A stretch of DNA of 64,000 nucleotides from Pachyseris speciosa (GCA_016490735.1 JAEMWC010001017.1:1-64000); one strand, 5' to 3'; shown: positions 1 through 13,906, numbered from the stretch's first letter. The notes: generated by a model not told the origin, from the letters alone. Made by a program: numbers and translations.

Positions 1-3000
1 TTTTTTAGGCGCACGATAAAAAATGTAGTCGCATGTGTGACCAGCTAGTCGCAAACTTTGAGCCCTGGCGCTAGATTTTCGCGGTACCTTTTAGGGCATT
101 GAGCCAAGAGATGAGCCGTCTTAACTGCTTTAAAACTTGTCAAGCGGTGGTACCTTTTCGGGTTGAAAAATTTGGGTGGCCACCTTTTTGGTAGAGTTTT
201 TAAAATTTCAAATCACCCCCATCACTTTTAAAGGGGACTCCCTTGTTTCATTTCCACAGGGAATGGCCTTGAGCTGGAAAATGCACATGTGAATAGTTCG
301 CACTTATTACGAACAATTGTCATAAAATTATAGGGAACATAATGGAAATGTATAAATTAGTGTTACATGTTCGAATTATTCCTCCCTCAACAGCTCAATT
401 AATCTCTCCTTGGAGACAAATTTTGTCTTATCTCTACTCAAACTCTTATCCCTAAAAAGGCCATGCACTGATAGTACCACTATAGCCCCGTAAATTGACG
501 TCAAATACATGATGCAAACACGGGACGTGCAAGTTACGTTCAACAATCAAAATCTCAACAAGTATAATCGACGATCATGCCATCCTTTCTCGGTGGTTAC
601 CGAATGCCAGAGGTGCATCTAGAGTTTTGAGACTTGAAGTTTATCCCTTCTCACCCAATCACCTAATGAGGAACAATTAACAGGATTGTTCTTGCAAGGA
701 AGTTTTTTATTATTGAAGAACAACGATAATTTGAAAACAGAATAACGCGCCATATCTTTAATTAAGTAAAGTTACAAACGTACAAAACTGCCAGTTTAAC
801 AGATTTGTAAGTGTTAAACGCGATAAATGGTAATCTTTCAACTGAACTAACACAGAATTATTCAGCCTGTTCCTAAAAATACTTCCCTGCTACCAATTTG
901 TCAAACCCTACTTATGTGAACAACCATTTGACAATAGCCAAGTGTAGCTAGGACCAATCGATCCTACACAGAAAAAAAGCATCAAAACAATTGATCATAT
1001 ATCTGTAAACATTCACGCTAAATGTTTAATAATTATGTAAATGATGCATTAATCACGCAGATGTATTTATTCTGGCTAAGCCCTTGAAACATCGCAGTTG
1101 TGCGAAAAAAAAAACTATAGAATTCCCCATCGAATCTGAACTCTTCTAAAACTAAATTGACCATCACTAACTATGAAATACTGAAACACCCAGAAAGCTG
1201 TATCAAAATTGTTCTGTGAACTAAACTTGTACCTATATCTGCCAGTACTGAAGCTTTTATTTTACAGAAAGAGTAGGATGTGCTCACATGCAGGGGCGTA
1301 GCTACGATGAGATATATATTTCTAATATCGGATTCTATTATTTGTGTATTTTATCACTATAGTTTCCTAGGAACGATCATTCAACGAATTCAATAAAGTT
1401 AAAGTTAAAGCTAGGGGTGGTTTGGGATGACCATGACCCTATTTTAGGAGAAATAACCTTCACGTTTAGTATCTTGGGCGTGACTCGCAGTTTGACTCCC
1501 ACAACCCTCATTAAACTGTCCTAGCTACGCTCCTGAACGATATTTATACTGCAATGTTAAATGTTCTGACAAGCAACCGCGTACAATAATCCCGCTGGAT
1601 CTTTGGGAAGCGCTGCGCGATCTAAGCAATGTATCATTATCATTATCATTATCAATATAAGTTCTTTCAAACAAGTGCATTAAACGGCGAAACATAGACA
1701 AGAAGACTCGCATAAACTTTTGTTATTAGGCCATCGTAGCTTGGTTAAAATTAAAACACAAACAGTGGAGATAAATAGGACAAACCAACGCATTTTTTAC
1801 AGACTTGACAATTAGTATGCTACATGTAAGCAACTTGCATTTTCAAAGTGACCACTACAAGTTTCGAAAGCTATTTCTGCTATTTACGTACTGTTAATTC
1901 AGGTTTTGAAGCGAGGTTAAGAAAACAATGACTTAACAACAAAGCTATAGAAGGATACAACAGATTGATCAGAAGTAACAGTTTTTTCTTTTAAAAATGT
2001 GTGTCGCCTACTAGCATACGAAACGTCAAGTCTATAAAAAGTGCGTTGGTACTCAACTGTGTTTAAGGCTTGACCCATTTTGTTTCAAAGGGAATGATTT
2101 ATCCGATCGTACCCAACTTGGCGAGCAATTTTAGTACCCGCATGTTTGCCCTTTTCACTAGCTCTTTCATCTGCAAGTCTTTAGTCGAAGACAAGGTAGG
2201 GGAAGCTATCTTGAACAAATGTTTTTTCTTTCTTTGTTCTCTTACTCCTATTGAGGGCTTCACCGCCGCCTTTTGATCATATCCACGTGTTTTCGGAGAC
2301 GATAAATGAAGAATAGTTCACGTGACATGCTTTCCGTCTAAATATCTTTCACTAAAAATGACCTACACCACATTAAAAGACCGAACTGTAATAAAATGTT
2401 TATTGTAAACACTCTGAAGCTTCCTGACGTCTTTAATCGAGAGATGTCACGTGACAAAAAGACAACTTTCATGTGGTCAAACAAGTGAAATAATTTCTTA
2501 AGTCAGGGGCTCCTGCTTACGTCAAACTTTATGATAAGGATAAGTCATTTTGTTATGCATAAAATGGAGGCACTTTCAAATCTTTTTTTCTAAATTATAA
2601 ATATCCAAGCCTTGACACACAGGATGAAAGTAACATCAGGGCCCAATAAGTAATGGTAATAGGACTGAGTGGATTACAATTCACGGAGTAACCAAGTAAG
2701 TGATTTCCAATTGGCTGCGCGCGTAGCTGTATAGCGAGATATTGATTTGAAATCACTTACCTGATTACTCCCTGACTTGTACGACATGGAGTCCGTTTAA
2801 ATAACAAATTGTGCCAATAACAAAACGAGAGACTGCATATTTCAACTTCAACAACTGGATAGTTTTCTTTCATTCCAAAGAAAATAAGTCATTGGACAGT
2901 TAATTTCGTGTTTCTCTATTTTCAATCTGGACTTGGTCAACCTGTTGAATTAAGAAAGTTTCGTTGATTTTGATTGGCTAGCATGGGGCTAGGTGCTGTC

Positions 3001-3330
3001 CGAATTAGCTTGTCCAATTACCAGTTTATAATCGGACAGGTCAAATCGGATAGTTTGGACCTGAAACAGCCAATTATTCAAACATTTGGTTATTGGCACA
3101 ATTAGACGCCGAATGATTTTAAATTCTATGAAGTACAAATATAGTCAACAAAATTTAAAATTATTCTGCGATGTATCGTTCCCTGCCTTTATATTCTTCA
3201 TTATACCGGATTATGAATTTCATACTGTAGAGGAAAGCAGGCCAAAAAGTTTTGCATACTTTGCTGAGGAGGGCCTGCCCTCCACTGTCGCCACATCTGC
3301 TCATCCAGGTAGGATTGCATGTCTTCTTTC
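1..3330. other. Non-coding host DNA with no recognisable gene
   Basis: I see no open frame with a recognisable domain and no splice-consistent exon series here. The stretch is AT-rich, with a short ATTATC simple repeat near 1,630 and one MITE-like element (listed separately). The segment around 2,640-2,780 looks like dispersed repeat sequence but I could not define its ends. Confidence 0.5.
1291..1535. repeat. hAT-like MITE with CAGGGGCGTAGC termini
   Basis: The left end reads CAGGGGCGTAGC and the right end is its near-perfect reverse complement (GCTACGCTCCTG). There is no coding capacity between them. Termini of the CAGGGGCG type are common in non-autonomous hAT elements of animals, so that family is inferred from the ends alone. 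Confidence 0.45.
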
Positions 3331-3331
3331 T

Positions 3332-3796
3332 TTATTCCTCTTCGCATTTTTGGCCCAATTTTAGGTTGTTCCAGCAGGACTCAACCTCTTGCGTGTGAAT
3401 CCCCGTTACTGGATCCACAAAGTGCCTTTGGTGTACAACGGCTCTGTGTACCGCGACGTTGTTTATTTGGCGGTCCATGTTTCTGTAGGCCGCCCAGTCG
3501 TCGGTGTGGACTTCTGTCCCGGGTTGAACGCACCTTGCAATGATTGGGTGTAGTGTGGCCACATCACGTCTATCGACGACTTGGAAATAACCCCTTGCCG
3601 GACTAACCTCGGTAGTTACAATACCAAACACCCACGTGTCCCTCGCTGCTCTCCTCCCTCTGTTTACTGAGAAAAAATAAATAATGGATATTACATGGCC
3701 GCGCGGAATTACAAAACTCCTCTTTGAGTCTTGAAAAATATGAGTTAACAGGAGTAGAGAAATTTCGTAGCTCTAACCGGCATGTAATATCCTCTA

Positions 3797-3827
<31 letters not shown>

Positions 3828-4443
3828 CCATTTCAGTTTTGCTGCGAAAGGCGCCATCTACCATGTAACCATAGCAATGCTGATCTTCTCACGTGTGAGG
3901 ATAACATGATTTGTCACATTTTTCGCCCATTTCATTGCATCGGGTTTATATCATAATTGTTGTGTGCCTAATCACGTTTGATAGAGCGTAATGGTTACGA
4001 AACATGCAAAAATTGGGTTTTGTTCTCTATAGCGTTTGCTGCCTTTACCGCAACATAGCCTGTTTAAATTTTGTGATGAACTTGAAATAAACGAGAGAAT
4101 CTCTTACCTTGCTCTTGTGATTAAACTTGCTCTCGTCACATTTAACGACCACACCGGGGCCTCCAAAAGGTGTGATTGACCTATTTACCAAATCTCTGGA
4201 ACACACATCTTGTAATCGCCTGAAAATCTTGGAAACTAATCCTGCGTCTAGACTTAACGTGCGCGAAGTTTTCCTCTGCGAATCGTCCGCGATAAAATGG
4301 TGAATGGTTAGGAGCAGAGTGCCTAGTGCAACTTTGGGAAACTCTTCGAAAAAACTGTTGGTACGCAAGCTTCTTTTTTTCTTACATCCGCTGCAGCGCC
4401 TAGGGAAACATATGAAACAACAACATTTCAAAACAGACGACAA
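3332..4443 (-). mobile_element. Merlin-type (IS1016-like) transposase remnant
   Basis: Two minus-strand blocks match the ISXO2/Merlin DDE transposase family. The upstream block (4,443 to about 4,109) ends in a CDESKFNHK segment, which holds the first catalytic Asp region, followed directly by a GTAAGA donor. The downstream block (about 3,664 to 3,332) begins [14 protein letters not shown] and contains the VHTDDWAAY second Asp motif and an [10 protein letters not shown] end, where the last acidic residue lies. In the family these three acidic residues cut and join the DNA. I could not find a phase-matched acceptor joining the blocks, and the N-terminal zinc ribbon is only half present (RRCSGCKKKRSLR). 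The copy therefore looks 5' truncated and probably inactive. Terminal inverted repeats were not identified. Confidence 0.75.
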
Positions 4444-5459
4444 CAGATATTAATTTGCCACATCCGAGAGAAAGGGGTTAGTTTCCAAATAAAGTACTGT
4501 TTAGCTCCGTTCCGTTCGGTTTTTAAACTTGTGTTAGACATGCAACTCAAGCAGTTTAAGGCTTGGATCAGGGGCGATTAATAGAGAAAACGGTTTTTGT
4601 GTAATAAAACATTCCAGAGGAATGACACTGAAACGAAATTCGGCACATCGGAAGTTCTCATCAACCTTAACATTTTCATGTACAATAAACGTTATCATAA
4701 ATCACTTGATGTGTCACGTGACCATTTCTTTGAAATTATCACTTATTTGAGGAGTAGGTGAGGGTTGTAGGATATGATATCGAAAAAAAAAACGCTTTTC
4801 TTATGCGTATTAATTATTTCCAGCGTCTCACGTTTGGAGTGACCGTCCATCGTTCTCAACAAAAAAGTTTCGAGGGCAAAGGTTATTTTTTGTCCCAGAA
4901 TTCAACCCTTAGCTGTTGATAATTTAAGGCTAAAACTCGAGAAGGAGAGAAAGATATTGGCGATCAACCATATTTCTGAACATATTTCTAAACCCAGGCC
5001 TTAAACTGCTTGAGAAATGCGGTATTTAACTTCATCTCGGCAGTTGGTCCTGAGAACAGGCATCTTAAAGTTCTTCGACGCCAAAATTCATTCTTTGGAG
5101 ATATGTCAAGGATAAATAGCGTTTGCAAAACATTTTCAGCCAATCTTCTCAACATTTTTAGCAAAATAGTTACTACAAATGCACAAGGGTGAAGAGTCGC
5201 AAATATCGCAAGAAAAACTAATTTAGCAAAGAGAAAATGAAGCCTCGAATTACCGGTACGCAAAAATCGCAAAAAAAGTAAAGAATTTTGTCTGCAATGA
5301 CAAAAATCCTCTTAGAAAGAATCACAGATATCGCATGAAGAACAAATTTAGCATACGAATTAAAGGAGCCGTGAAAATGAAAAGGCAAAGATGGCCCTCT
5401 GCGATATGTGAATTTCGCAAAAATCTTAAAAGTAACAAGGGTTTCGTCTACAACGACCG

Positions 5460-6480
5460 GTTACCGGCGGGATTCCACAAGGGTCAGTACTGGGCCCCAC
5501 GTTGTTCGCCTTGTACACTAACGATCTACCTAGTGCTGTTACCTCTGGCTCTATCTTTATGTACGCGGATGATACCACTGTTTATTGCATTGGCGACACT
5601 GTCGATAACACTAGTTAGTGTCTAGAGAACTCTTTAACCCTCACTCGGCTAAGTGCGAAGCTATGCTTTTGATGAGAAAACCGCACATCGGGCCGCTAAA
5701 TTCTGTGACTATTGGAGAGGATCGGATCGAGTGGGTGAAACACACTCGTCTTTTGGGCGTTACTATCGACAACAGGCTTTCCTGGTTAAATCATCTCACA
5801 GATGTAAACTCAAGAATTTTGTTAACAAACTGGACCTCTTGAAAAGGAGTTTTTCCTAACCAGAAATGCGTTATTGGACTTATACTTTAAGATAATATTG
5901 CCATCATTTCTATATGGACTGCTCCTTTGGGGCGCCTTTCCAAATGCAGACCTTCTACATCCTCTTTAGAAGTACTTCACCGTAGGGCAGCTAGAATAAT
6001 ATACAACGTACCTCGAGATATGCATAATGATGAAGTATACCCCGACACTCGAATTTGAACACTATAACCTATATAAACTTCGTTTAATTAAACTACTCCA
6101 TAACGTGTTTATAGGTGAAGCACCTGCGGCTCTTTCTTACTTGACAAAAAAACCTTGCACTGCGTGCAACTTCAGAAGAAGTAATAATATAATCGTCCCG
6201 CGTTTTATTTATTTATTTATTTATTTATTTATTGCCACACACAATGAACTGGAATGAGTAATAAATTTTGAAATCGACGTTTCTTGCTAACTCTATTAGC
6301 TACAGAGGCGCAATTCTTTGGAATGCTGTCTCGACACATTTTACGCGCCAGTTTAATAAATTTTATCGTGCAGTGAAGAAGGACTTTTATTTTAAGGGGC
6401 ATGATTTTAAAGCACAGTCGGCCCAGTCGCTGCCCACGCATTACGAGGGATTTTGGATCCTGAATCAAAAGGTGGAACTT
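5460..6480 (+). mobile_element. CR1/L2-like LINE reverse transcriptase fragment
   Basis: This is a decayed reverse transcriptase spread over several frames. Around 5,470-5,600 one frame reads a PQGSVLGP motif followed by a YADDT catalytic motif. Next come a thumb-like segment (LLGVTIDNRLSW near 5,750) and C-terminal pieces at 6,030-6,200 and 6,290-6,460 (YRGAILWN), as in L2/CR1 elements. A run of TTTA repeats (6,205-6,235) interrupts the last part. At least two frame changes and a gap around 5,620 show that it is dead. The endonuclease domain is absent. Confidence 0.75.
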
Positions 6481-6489
6481 TGAATCCCA

Positions 6490-8960
6490 AAACTTTTGAA
6501 TTCGGAAAGATTAGTCGTGCATGTAGACGATTTGAATGGACGAATCCGGACATTTTTTTTTTCGCCTGTTTGGTAACCATTCAATCAGGAATGTTCCCGG
6601 AGTTATCTACGTGTGTAAACGATTACAGCTGTAGGAATCCGGATACCCATTCAGTGTAAACGCCCAGGAATCCGATAACCCAAAAATGGATGAATCCGTA
6701 ATCATTTATGAATCTGAAAAAATATCATCTAGTGTAACCTAGTCGTACAATCAGCGAGTCGTTTTCGCTTTAAAAAGCTTTTAAAAGAATCTGAAAAAAC
6801 CTTCCTACTACATTTGTCATTTTTGCTACATTTGCTACTTTTGTTGAAGGTTTTTGCTAGCAATGTCTTGTGTTCATTTTTTGCTGAAATTGCTATCGAG
6901 TTTTACTAGCAAATTTTTTTATAACGTTCTCAATCCTGCACATAATTGATTCCTTGCTACACTTGTGACCAATCAAGCGCGCAGTGTAGTCACAACTGTA
7001 TCCTTTGTTCAAGTTAATAATCAGAATAGTCGTGCGAAACACTTGTTAGATTGCTAAAAATTGATATTTGCTTAATTTGTAAAGCTACTATGAAGTGTAT
7101 ATAGCACCTGTTGTTTAATTGCGAAGTTGTTCAGAGTTGAAGGAGAAAAAAAAGCGAGAAGTTAATTCCTAGCTCGTTCAATAAGTTTTACATGCAAATG
7201 GGCGCTCAAACAAGTGAAGTTGTCAAAAGTCCTTTTTAGTAGGTTACAAGATCGTAAACGCATTTTATACCCTCGATAGCTTTCATTTGCTTGCGCGGTT
7301 TAACAGTGCCTTAAATTGCTCCAGGATCGATACAACTTAAGGGCATTTTTAAACCGTTGAGGGCTTTTGTTTGCTTGTCACATATCTAGTCGACTTCAGG
7401 GATTATAAGAATGTATATGTTTCGGTTGGTAAAAGAAAAAAACTCAAACATGCAGGCTGACTGGATTATTATCAGTCCGTTTTTTGCGGGTATATGTACG
7501 AGGATTACTGGCCATACCTTGTCCCAGGAAACGTTCGGTAAAAGCCAAATAACACGTTATGCGCTCAGTTTTATGGCGTGGCCATTAGCTATTCCAACGA
7601 TGACTGTTAGTAGACATAGGATCTTTTGCTCTTAGAAGGAAATTCATATCTGATCTTTACTTACCAATGGAAACCATCAATATGATTGCCGCTCCTCTGC
7701 TTCAATTCCATGTCGTGATTGCACACTGCGCACCTGAGTGGGTTGGCCATAAGAGACCGTTGCTGAAGCCACTGAATCAAATTCAGCCGTGGACCCCGTT
7801 GCAAATCTATACATTCGAACAGATCCATGGTTTTTGCAAAACGATTAAACGATCGACACTAGATTTGGCTATCGCAATAGACAGGAAATAGACGGAATAT
7901 ACCAGTCCGTATTTACGTTCTATCTAACACATCAACGTTAAGCGAAATCGGACTACACTTCAAACTAGTTCGATTGATTTTGAATTGTCTCAGATAGTAG
8001 AATCGCGTTTTGATTGGCTGATTGCAGCGCGTGCGTTAGCTTTTGCTCAGTGCATCTTTTGTCTCTATTCTTTAACCTGTTGTCGGTGTCCTAAGTGTCA
8101 TTATTGAATTTCATTCGTGCGAGAATGTTTTGTCCCAGTAACAGAAATATTTCTTTTTAATTGGGACTAATAGGCTTTCGTGTGCATGGACGTTTCTCTC
8201 TCAGTACCTATGCTAAACCGAATTAGCTGTTCCTTGTGGAGACCTAATGACTTCGATGCTGCAGCTTTTTGCGTTTTACCATCATAACAGTTTCCCTCTT
8301 TGAGTTTCCGACAAAAATATCGTTCCAGCGCAGAAGCTGAGCATAGGACATAAAGAAATGGATAGAGGGGGTTAGTTTCTAAAGAAACTATGCTGCTACG
8401 TCGGTGGAGGAGTGAAACTCGAAAATTTGGTTCATCTAAGGACCTGACAATGTAAACTGACAACCGTACAGGGATTCAAAAAGCTGACGTTTCACGCTTT
8501 AGCCCTCGTCAGAAATAATTAATGCAAGAATTTTCGTACAAACAAATTTTTGCAACACTTTATCAGTTCGCAAAGCAAAATGAAGTTCCACAGAGGGATA
8601 GTTCGCTAATTTAGATTTTTTTCATGAAAAAGTGCCGTCATAACATTAAAAAAATAAAATTCAATCGTGATACTAAATTTTCCAAGCTTTCTTCGATCGG
8701 GAGAGTAGGCGGCGCTTAAAAAGTCTAAGCAAGCGGAAACACATAATCGTCAAATGGGCCGACAAAAGTGGCGCGATAGTTGTTTGGCAGTCCGACCTTT
8801 AACAAGAAGAAGCCACAGCGGCAACTTTCTCACACTTCCTTTAGTGGTAAAGTTGAGAAAGATCTTACTTCCCCCAACCAAACAAATTGTCAAGCACACT
8901 ATTCAGAACCCTATGGTTAAGCAATAATTACCGATCACTACTCATAGTCTCGTCATTACC
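6490..8960. other. Non-coding host DNA, repeat fragments only
   Basis: I see no gene here. Around 8,390-8,520 there is a diverged partial copy of the repeat that forms the long hairpin at 19.3-19.5 kb: it shares an AAAATTTGGTT segment, the 'gtacagggattc' block and an 'agctgacgtttc' block. The rest shows nothing I can name. Confidence 0.4.
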
Positions 8961-8980
8961 ACTCCTAGAAGCTCGTTTAT

Positions 8981-9290
8981 TTACTTTATGTCCGAAATCC
9001 ACAAACTTAACAACGCGGGTCGACCAGTCGTTTCTGCCTGTAGTCACCCTACTGAACTTATTTCTAACTATTAAGACAAGATTATGGCGCTCATCGCGTA
9101 TTCTTTGCCTTCATGCATTTAAGACAGTTATCACGCACGTACAAATTTCCGCGGTTTCAATTTCCCCGGCGAACACAAACTAATTTTTACTATGGACACT
9201 GCATCTCTATACACCGTCATTTCCAAGGCAAAAGGTCCTCAAGCACATAAGTATTTTTTCCTATCAACGTACTGTCAGATAGCCAAGCTC
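8981..9290 (+). mobile_element. Penelope-like element reverse transcriptase fragment
   Basis: One plus frame gives EIHKLNNAGRPVVSACSHPT, then a segment resembling ISxYxDKI, and near 9,190 FTMDTASLYTVI. The order IHK...GRPxVS...FTMDxxSLYT is characteristic of Penelope-like reverse transcriptases, with the catalytic Asp in the last motif. In-frame stops are present (for example near 9,070) and neither the rest of the palm nor a GIY-YIG domain is recognisable, so this is a short dead fragment. Confidence 0.6.
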
Positions 9291-9419
9291 GGAAACTATA
9301 CTTTTCCTACCCGAAATGTTAAAAAGAAACTTAACTCATCATCATGTTTATTTATTCACGAAATTATATCATGCTATTCTTAAAAGTTAAGAAAATATAC
9401 AATAAAAACTTACATGAAT

Positions 9420-9788
9420 TCATAGAAATCTCTCCCTTGCAGAGAAGTTTTGAAGTTGTTCAAACTAGGTTGGTGTCTGATCTTTAATGGTATCCTGTTC
9501 CCCAGAACAGATCCCCTGTAATGTAATCTACTTTTTGCCTATTCAGTTCTCGGTCTATGAATGTAGTAATTTGATTCAGAATCTTGAGCCGTTGAGATGT
9601 TTTACATTATACAGCTAGCTGTTTTAATCTTAAGTTTTCTATCTTTCCCAGCCAAGCCCATCCCACAAGTCACTTGAGCGAATCTCATAGTCAAAAGGGA
9701 TGGCAATCCTGGTGGCCCTATTTTGTAGTTTTGAAGTTTGTCGGATATGCTCTTGCCAATATTGCCCATATAATTGAATTAGGGCAGT

Positions 9789-9822
<34 letters not shown>

Positions 9823-10640
9823 AGGGAAAATATTTGGCTCGAGGTCATGGTGTACGGACCGAACGCAGGTCTGGCCTCTTTACACTGTTCATGAGCACGT
9901 AGAAGATGAGGTTTATTACAAAAAATCGCACAAATTTGCACAGAAAATTGATCTAATATGTTGTTTGTATTTGTTTTCTAGTTGTAAAATCAATTTACAT
10001 GGTTAGACGCAACGAAATTCGTATCGCTCGCGCCGTCCGTTTTCCTGGCAGGGCTGTACGGCTTTTTCCGGCCCTGCTCGCGCTAAGGCGTACGGCCCTC
10101 ATACGGGCATTTTCTCAATACTCTGACAATGAAAGCGCGCGCAGGGCCGTACGGGTCATATGATAATTAAATTTATTCTAGTATCAAAAGGTATGGCAGC
10201 ACTGATGCGCTCTAAGACTGCAAGACTAGCAGATATTTTCTTTGTAGCATCATTGATATGTGAACGTCAGGTAAGAGATTCGTCAATGGGAACTCCGAAG
10301 GTTTTATGTTCAGATACCCTCTCTAGCGATTTATTATTTACTTGTGCAGTAAAGTCATTATTTACTTGAGATAATTTGCAATTACTCCCAATAAGCACGG
10401 AATATTCAGAGTCAACTTGTTAGCCGTCGACCAAGACTGGATTAATTTCATGTCATGATTCATTTTGTATTCAAGAGCATGTGACTCCTCTGCGGATGAT
10501 GTGAGAGTGGCATCATCGGCATACACCCCACAGGTCTTGAAAACAAGTTACATGAGGGGAGGCCATTATTAATTAATATATATAGTAAATAAGAAGGGGC
10601 CCAAGATAGTGTGGTGATGTTGCACCTACATTGCAGTTTA
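9420..10640 (-). mobile_element. CR1-like LINE reverse transcriptase remnant
   Basis: Read on the minus strand, the segment near 10,490-10,530 encodes a YADDATLTSS motif, the catalytic palm motif C of LINE reverse transcriptases. Further along, near 9,650-9,760, comes the C-terminal signature resembling QNRATRIAIPFDYEIRSSD followed by GLGW, typical of CR1/L2 ends. The frame is broken repeatedly and only the 3' half survives. A GC-rich block at 10,010-10,150 with no reverse transcriptase similarity may be a later insertion. Confidence 0.6.
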
Positions 10641-10679
10641 TATCGCCAATAATAGCGACCTCCATTTTATATATATAAA

Positions 10680-10737
10680 ATACATTACATTACATACTTT
10701 ATTATATACTATATATATATCCCCTCCCTGCCTTACT

Positions 10738-10796
<59 letters not shown>

Positions 10797-10797
10797 C
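10680..10797. repeat. Microsatellites (TACAT)n and (TA)n
   Basis: A TACAT-rich stretch is followed by a pure TA run of about 54 bases (10,741-10,795). It sits just beyond the 3' end of the minus-strand LINE at 10,867-11,770 and could have grown from that element's simple-repeat tail. Confidence 0.85.
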
Positions 10798-10866
10798 TAT
10801 TTACAATTAAGAATAAGAATGACTAAAATAAGGTTCTAAAATTATAAAAATACATAAATATAAAAA

Positions 10867-11770
10867 TTACAGTTCTTTAAGTAATTTGGTCCTCAGGCGA
10901 TTTTTAAAAACTGTGACTGAATCACACAGTATAAGAGAATAATCTAAAGTGCTCCATAAATTAACTTTTCTATAATAAAAGGTTCTTTGGCCGCTAGCGG
11001 TTTTAAAAAGTGGAATGTTCAACAATTGTGAGTTTGTGGTACTACGACCGCTGACCTCGGCTCGCTTTAAAGATTTTGAAGACGGGTATTCAGGGGCGTG
11101 GCCCGTCATACACTTAAAGGCCATCGTCGCGCTTCGGTAATATAGCTGGTTTGCCACAGGTAGCCAATTGAGTTCTTTACGAATGGGCGTAATATGGTCG
11201 TATTTGCGCGCGCCGCTCACAATGCGGCAAGCGAAGTTTTGCACGGCCTGCAGTTTGTTAATGTTACACTTCGATGTGCTTGTCCGTACATTAGAACAAT
11301 AATATAATTTACTAAAAACTATAGAGTTAATAATCACCAGGAGTGTACGTTTGTCAAAAACATGCTTAACGCAGTTTATTTGGCCGAGGCGGGACATGCA
11401 TGAAGAAGCGGTTTTAATTATGTGTTCATCGTAAGTTAAATTAGAATCCAAAATCACGCCCAGGTCTTTAGCAGTGTCTGTAGGGACGATGCCCTTTCCC
11501 ATAAAGGGAAATTGCAATTTTGCACGCATTTGCCTTCTGCCAAATATCATTAACTTGGTTTTGCCAGGATTGAGTAATAAGAGGTTGTTGGAGCACCATT
11601 CTCCTATTTTAAACAGGTCGTCTTTCAAATCAGTAATTGCATCGAGATTGTCTTTTAGTTGAAAGGAAGTAATGAGTTTCGTATCATTTACGTAACTCTG
11701 AGTGCTGCATTTCTGTGGTATCGAGGAAAGATCGTTCGTATATATGCTAAATAAATCCAGGTTTTGTAAG
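10867..11770 (-). mobile_element. CR1/L2-like LINE, reverse transcriptase C-terminal half
   Basis: About 300 codons stay open on the minus strand. The frame starts in the palm (FSIYTNDLSSIP), where a catalytic YxDD-type motif is expected but YVNDTK is present. It continues through LNPGKTKLMIFG and the LGVILDSNLTYDEH thumb motif and ends with the NRxA-like C-terminal region (LQAVQNFACRIVSG, ELNWLP). The first Asp of the motif is replaced by Asn, which would abolish catalysis in this family. The endonuclease and fingers are missing. This is a younger copy than the neighbour at 9.4-10.6 kb because its frame is still open. Confidence 0.8.
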
Positions 11771-11774
11771 ATTA

Positions 11775-13900
11775 GTCCAAATTTGTTCATTGTTTCGATA
11801 ATGGGACCCTCTGGTAACTGGAATACCCAGGGTTGGCTGTACAAACATATTATTTGAGGCATCTTTGGGTAAGTTTTTTAGGGTTGTTGGATGGAATTGG
11901 CCTGTGGTATTCAGCACAGTGGAAATTGAATAATCATTCATACTAATCGTAGACCATGTGCCAAGATCACAGTAAATAGGGCTTCCGCCTTCTGAAGCTA
12001 GGTTATAGCATTCAACTCCTCTGTCAGGGATAGCCAGAGATTAGGTTAAAGAGCCCAACTGATAAAAATTACTGGAAGGATGGAGCATCTACGGGGTACG
12101 GGGGCATGCTCCCCAGGAGATTTTGAAAAGTTACTTCTTCGAAATACGTTTTCCAGCGTTCTGAAAGGCAAACCAAACTGTTTTAATAGGTTTGAGTTCA
12201 AGTCTCTTTTGCCAGTTACTTCCGATTTAGTAAGCCTAATAATAATAACCGAGCCCAGGGACGCGACGAGTGACGCAGAGAAAAATAAAAACCTGTCGCC
12301 TGATACTGACTGTTTTAATACATGGATAAGTGTGAACCCTTTTATGTGAAAATAAAATTTATCCTCATTCAAATCAAGAATTATTTTTACACTTGGCCTC
12401 ACTTTCAAATTGAGCGTCTATGAAACTCTGAAATCGTGGGCCTTTCATTTCTTGTTTTATTCCAGTTACATGTTCTTTTTTATAAACACGGCTGTCACGC
12501 TAATCAAAAGTCACGAACTTGTTATTTAAAATTTTAAATGATATTTGTTGTTAAGTAAAAAACCTTTGTACGAAGGTGTTTGCCTCCTCGGTATTTACAA
12601 GTACAATCCTAAAAGATATCATTGTAGGTTGTTCGAGTCGATCCGTTACTGGAAGGAGTTCTCAGTGACTGTGAGATTTAATGCAAGAATACGCACTTAA
12701 AAGAAGTTAACATAGCCTTAAGCTACACTTTTATCAACTACAATAACTAGAAGCTATAAAAAACTTAATCATATAACGGACAAGTACTCTTACACACACT
12801 TCGACCTACGGACTACGGGAATCTGGAAAGCCTTGGCTGTACTAAAGAACAACATGACATGCTAAACAGGTCTTCATGGCTGGCAAAAGCATATATAACA
12901 ATTGAAACTAAAAAATACTTTTAAAAGGGGTAAAACCAAAACTGGGTTATTTCTCGATGTCCAAGAATCCTCAAACATATAACATACAACATATAAACCT
13001 TATTCCAAACTGGCGGCCAATTAGCCCTCTTTGCCTCGTTTTCATTTGATTTTGTACATGCTGACGAGTCCAAGAGGGGTAATAAACATGCAAACAAGGG
13101 TTTAATATTGACCGCCATTTTGAAATAAGGTGTATTTTTCGAAGTCTACAAACGCTGAACGCTGACTTAAAGTGAATCTAACTCGAAAATAATTTTCCGG
13201 TAAAATAGATCCCTGCACCTGTTCGAAAAGCATTTATTTTCGAGCAAATGATGACTTTTCATATGCTTTGAAACTTAGGCAAAAACAAATACATAAATAA
13301 ATAGCTAAATATCATTTGTTTCATAACCAAGTCAAAAGGGTCGTGGGCGTATTCCTGATCTTATGTGACAAATTAATTTGCATCGCATTAAGTTACAATC
13401 AGTTGCATAGTGCTCATTCATGAAGAAATTTGAAATTAGGTGCACTTGAACAAGCACATAAGATGACTTGCTATTACAAATTTATCGGCGGCCTATACTT
13501 TAAAACCAACTTATTAGTCGGCCTAAACTATAGACTAACGGGTCTCAACTCTGACCTTGGGTGGCACTACCAACCTCTTTCACAATTGTGTCCACATTAA
13601 GTACTGTTCTAGATAACAACTAGGCAGAGAAAATACAAGGAATCGAAAAAGAGGTACCAAAACAATTAAAAGTTATCCCAACGATAAATTCAAAACGTCA
13701 TCACCGTGACAAGAAAAAAATTGCCAATTGTTTTTTTTAATAAAACCTTTGGCCTATTTTTAATTGATCGTTCTATTACGTTTCTGTCATTGGAAACAAG
13801 CACCAGTGCGATCCCTTTAACTGCGCTGTATTTTTGTATTTGTCCTTTACGAAAAATTGTGAAACACGTATCGTGTTTTTTGCCTAGTTATTACGTAGAG
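11775..13900. other. Non-coding host DNA with one MITE
   Basis: The open frames here (for example 12,046-12,408 minus and 12,080-12,349 plus) overlap one another, lack recognisable domains and show no splice context. I see only the short palindromic element at 12,996-13,134. Confidence 0.4.
12996..13134. repeat. Short MITE with ACCTTATTCCAAA termini
   Basis: The ends are inverted (ACCTTATTCCAAACTGGCGGCC on the left, GACCGCCATTTTGAAATAAGGT on the right). It is the same family as the better preserved element at 27,111-27,298 and shares the internal 'tagccctctttgcctc' block with it. Confidence 0.65.
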
Positions 13901-13906
13901 CATTAC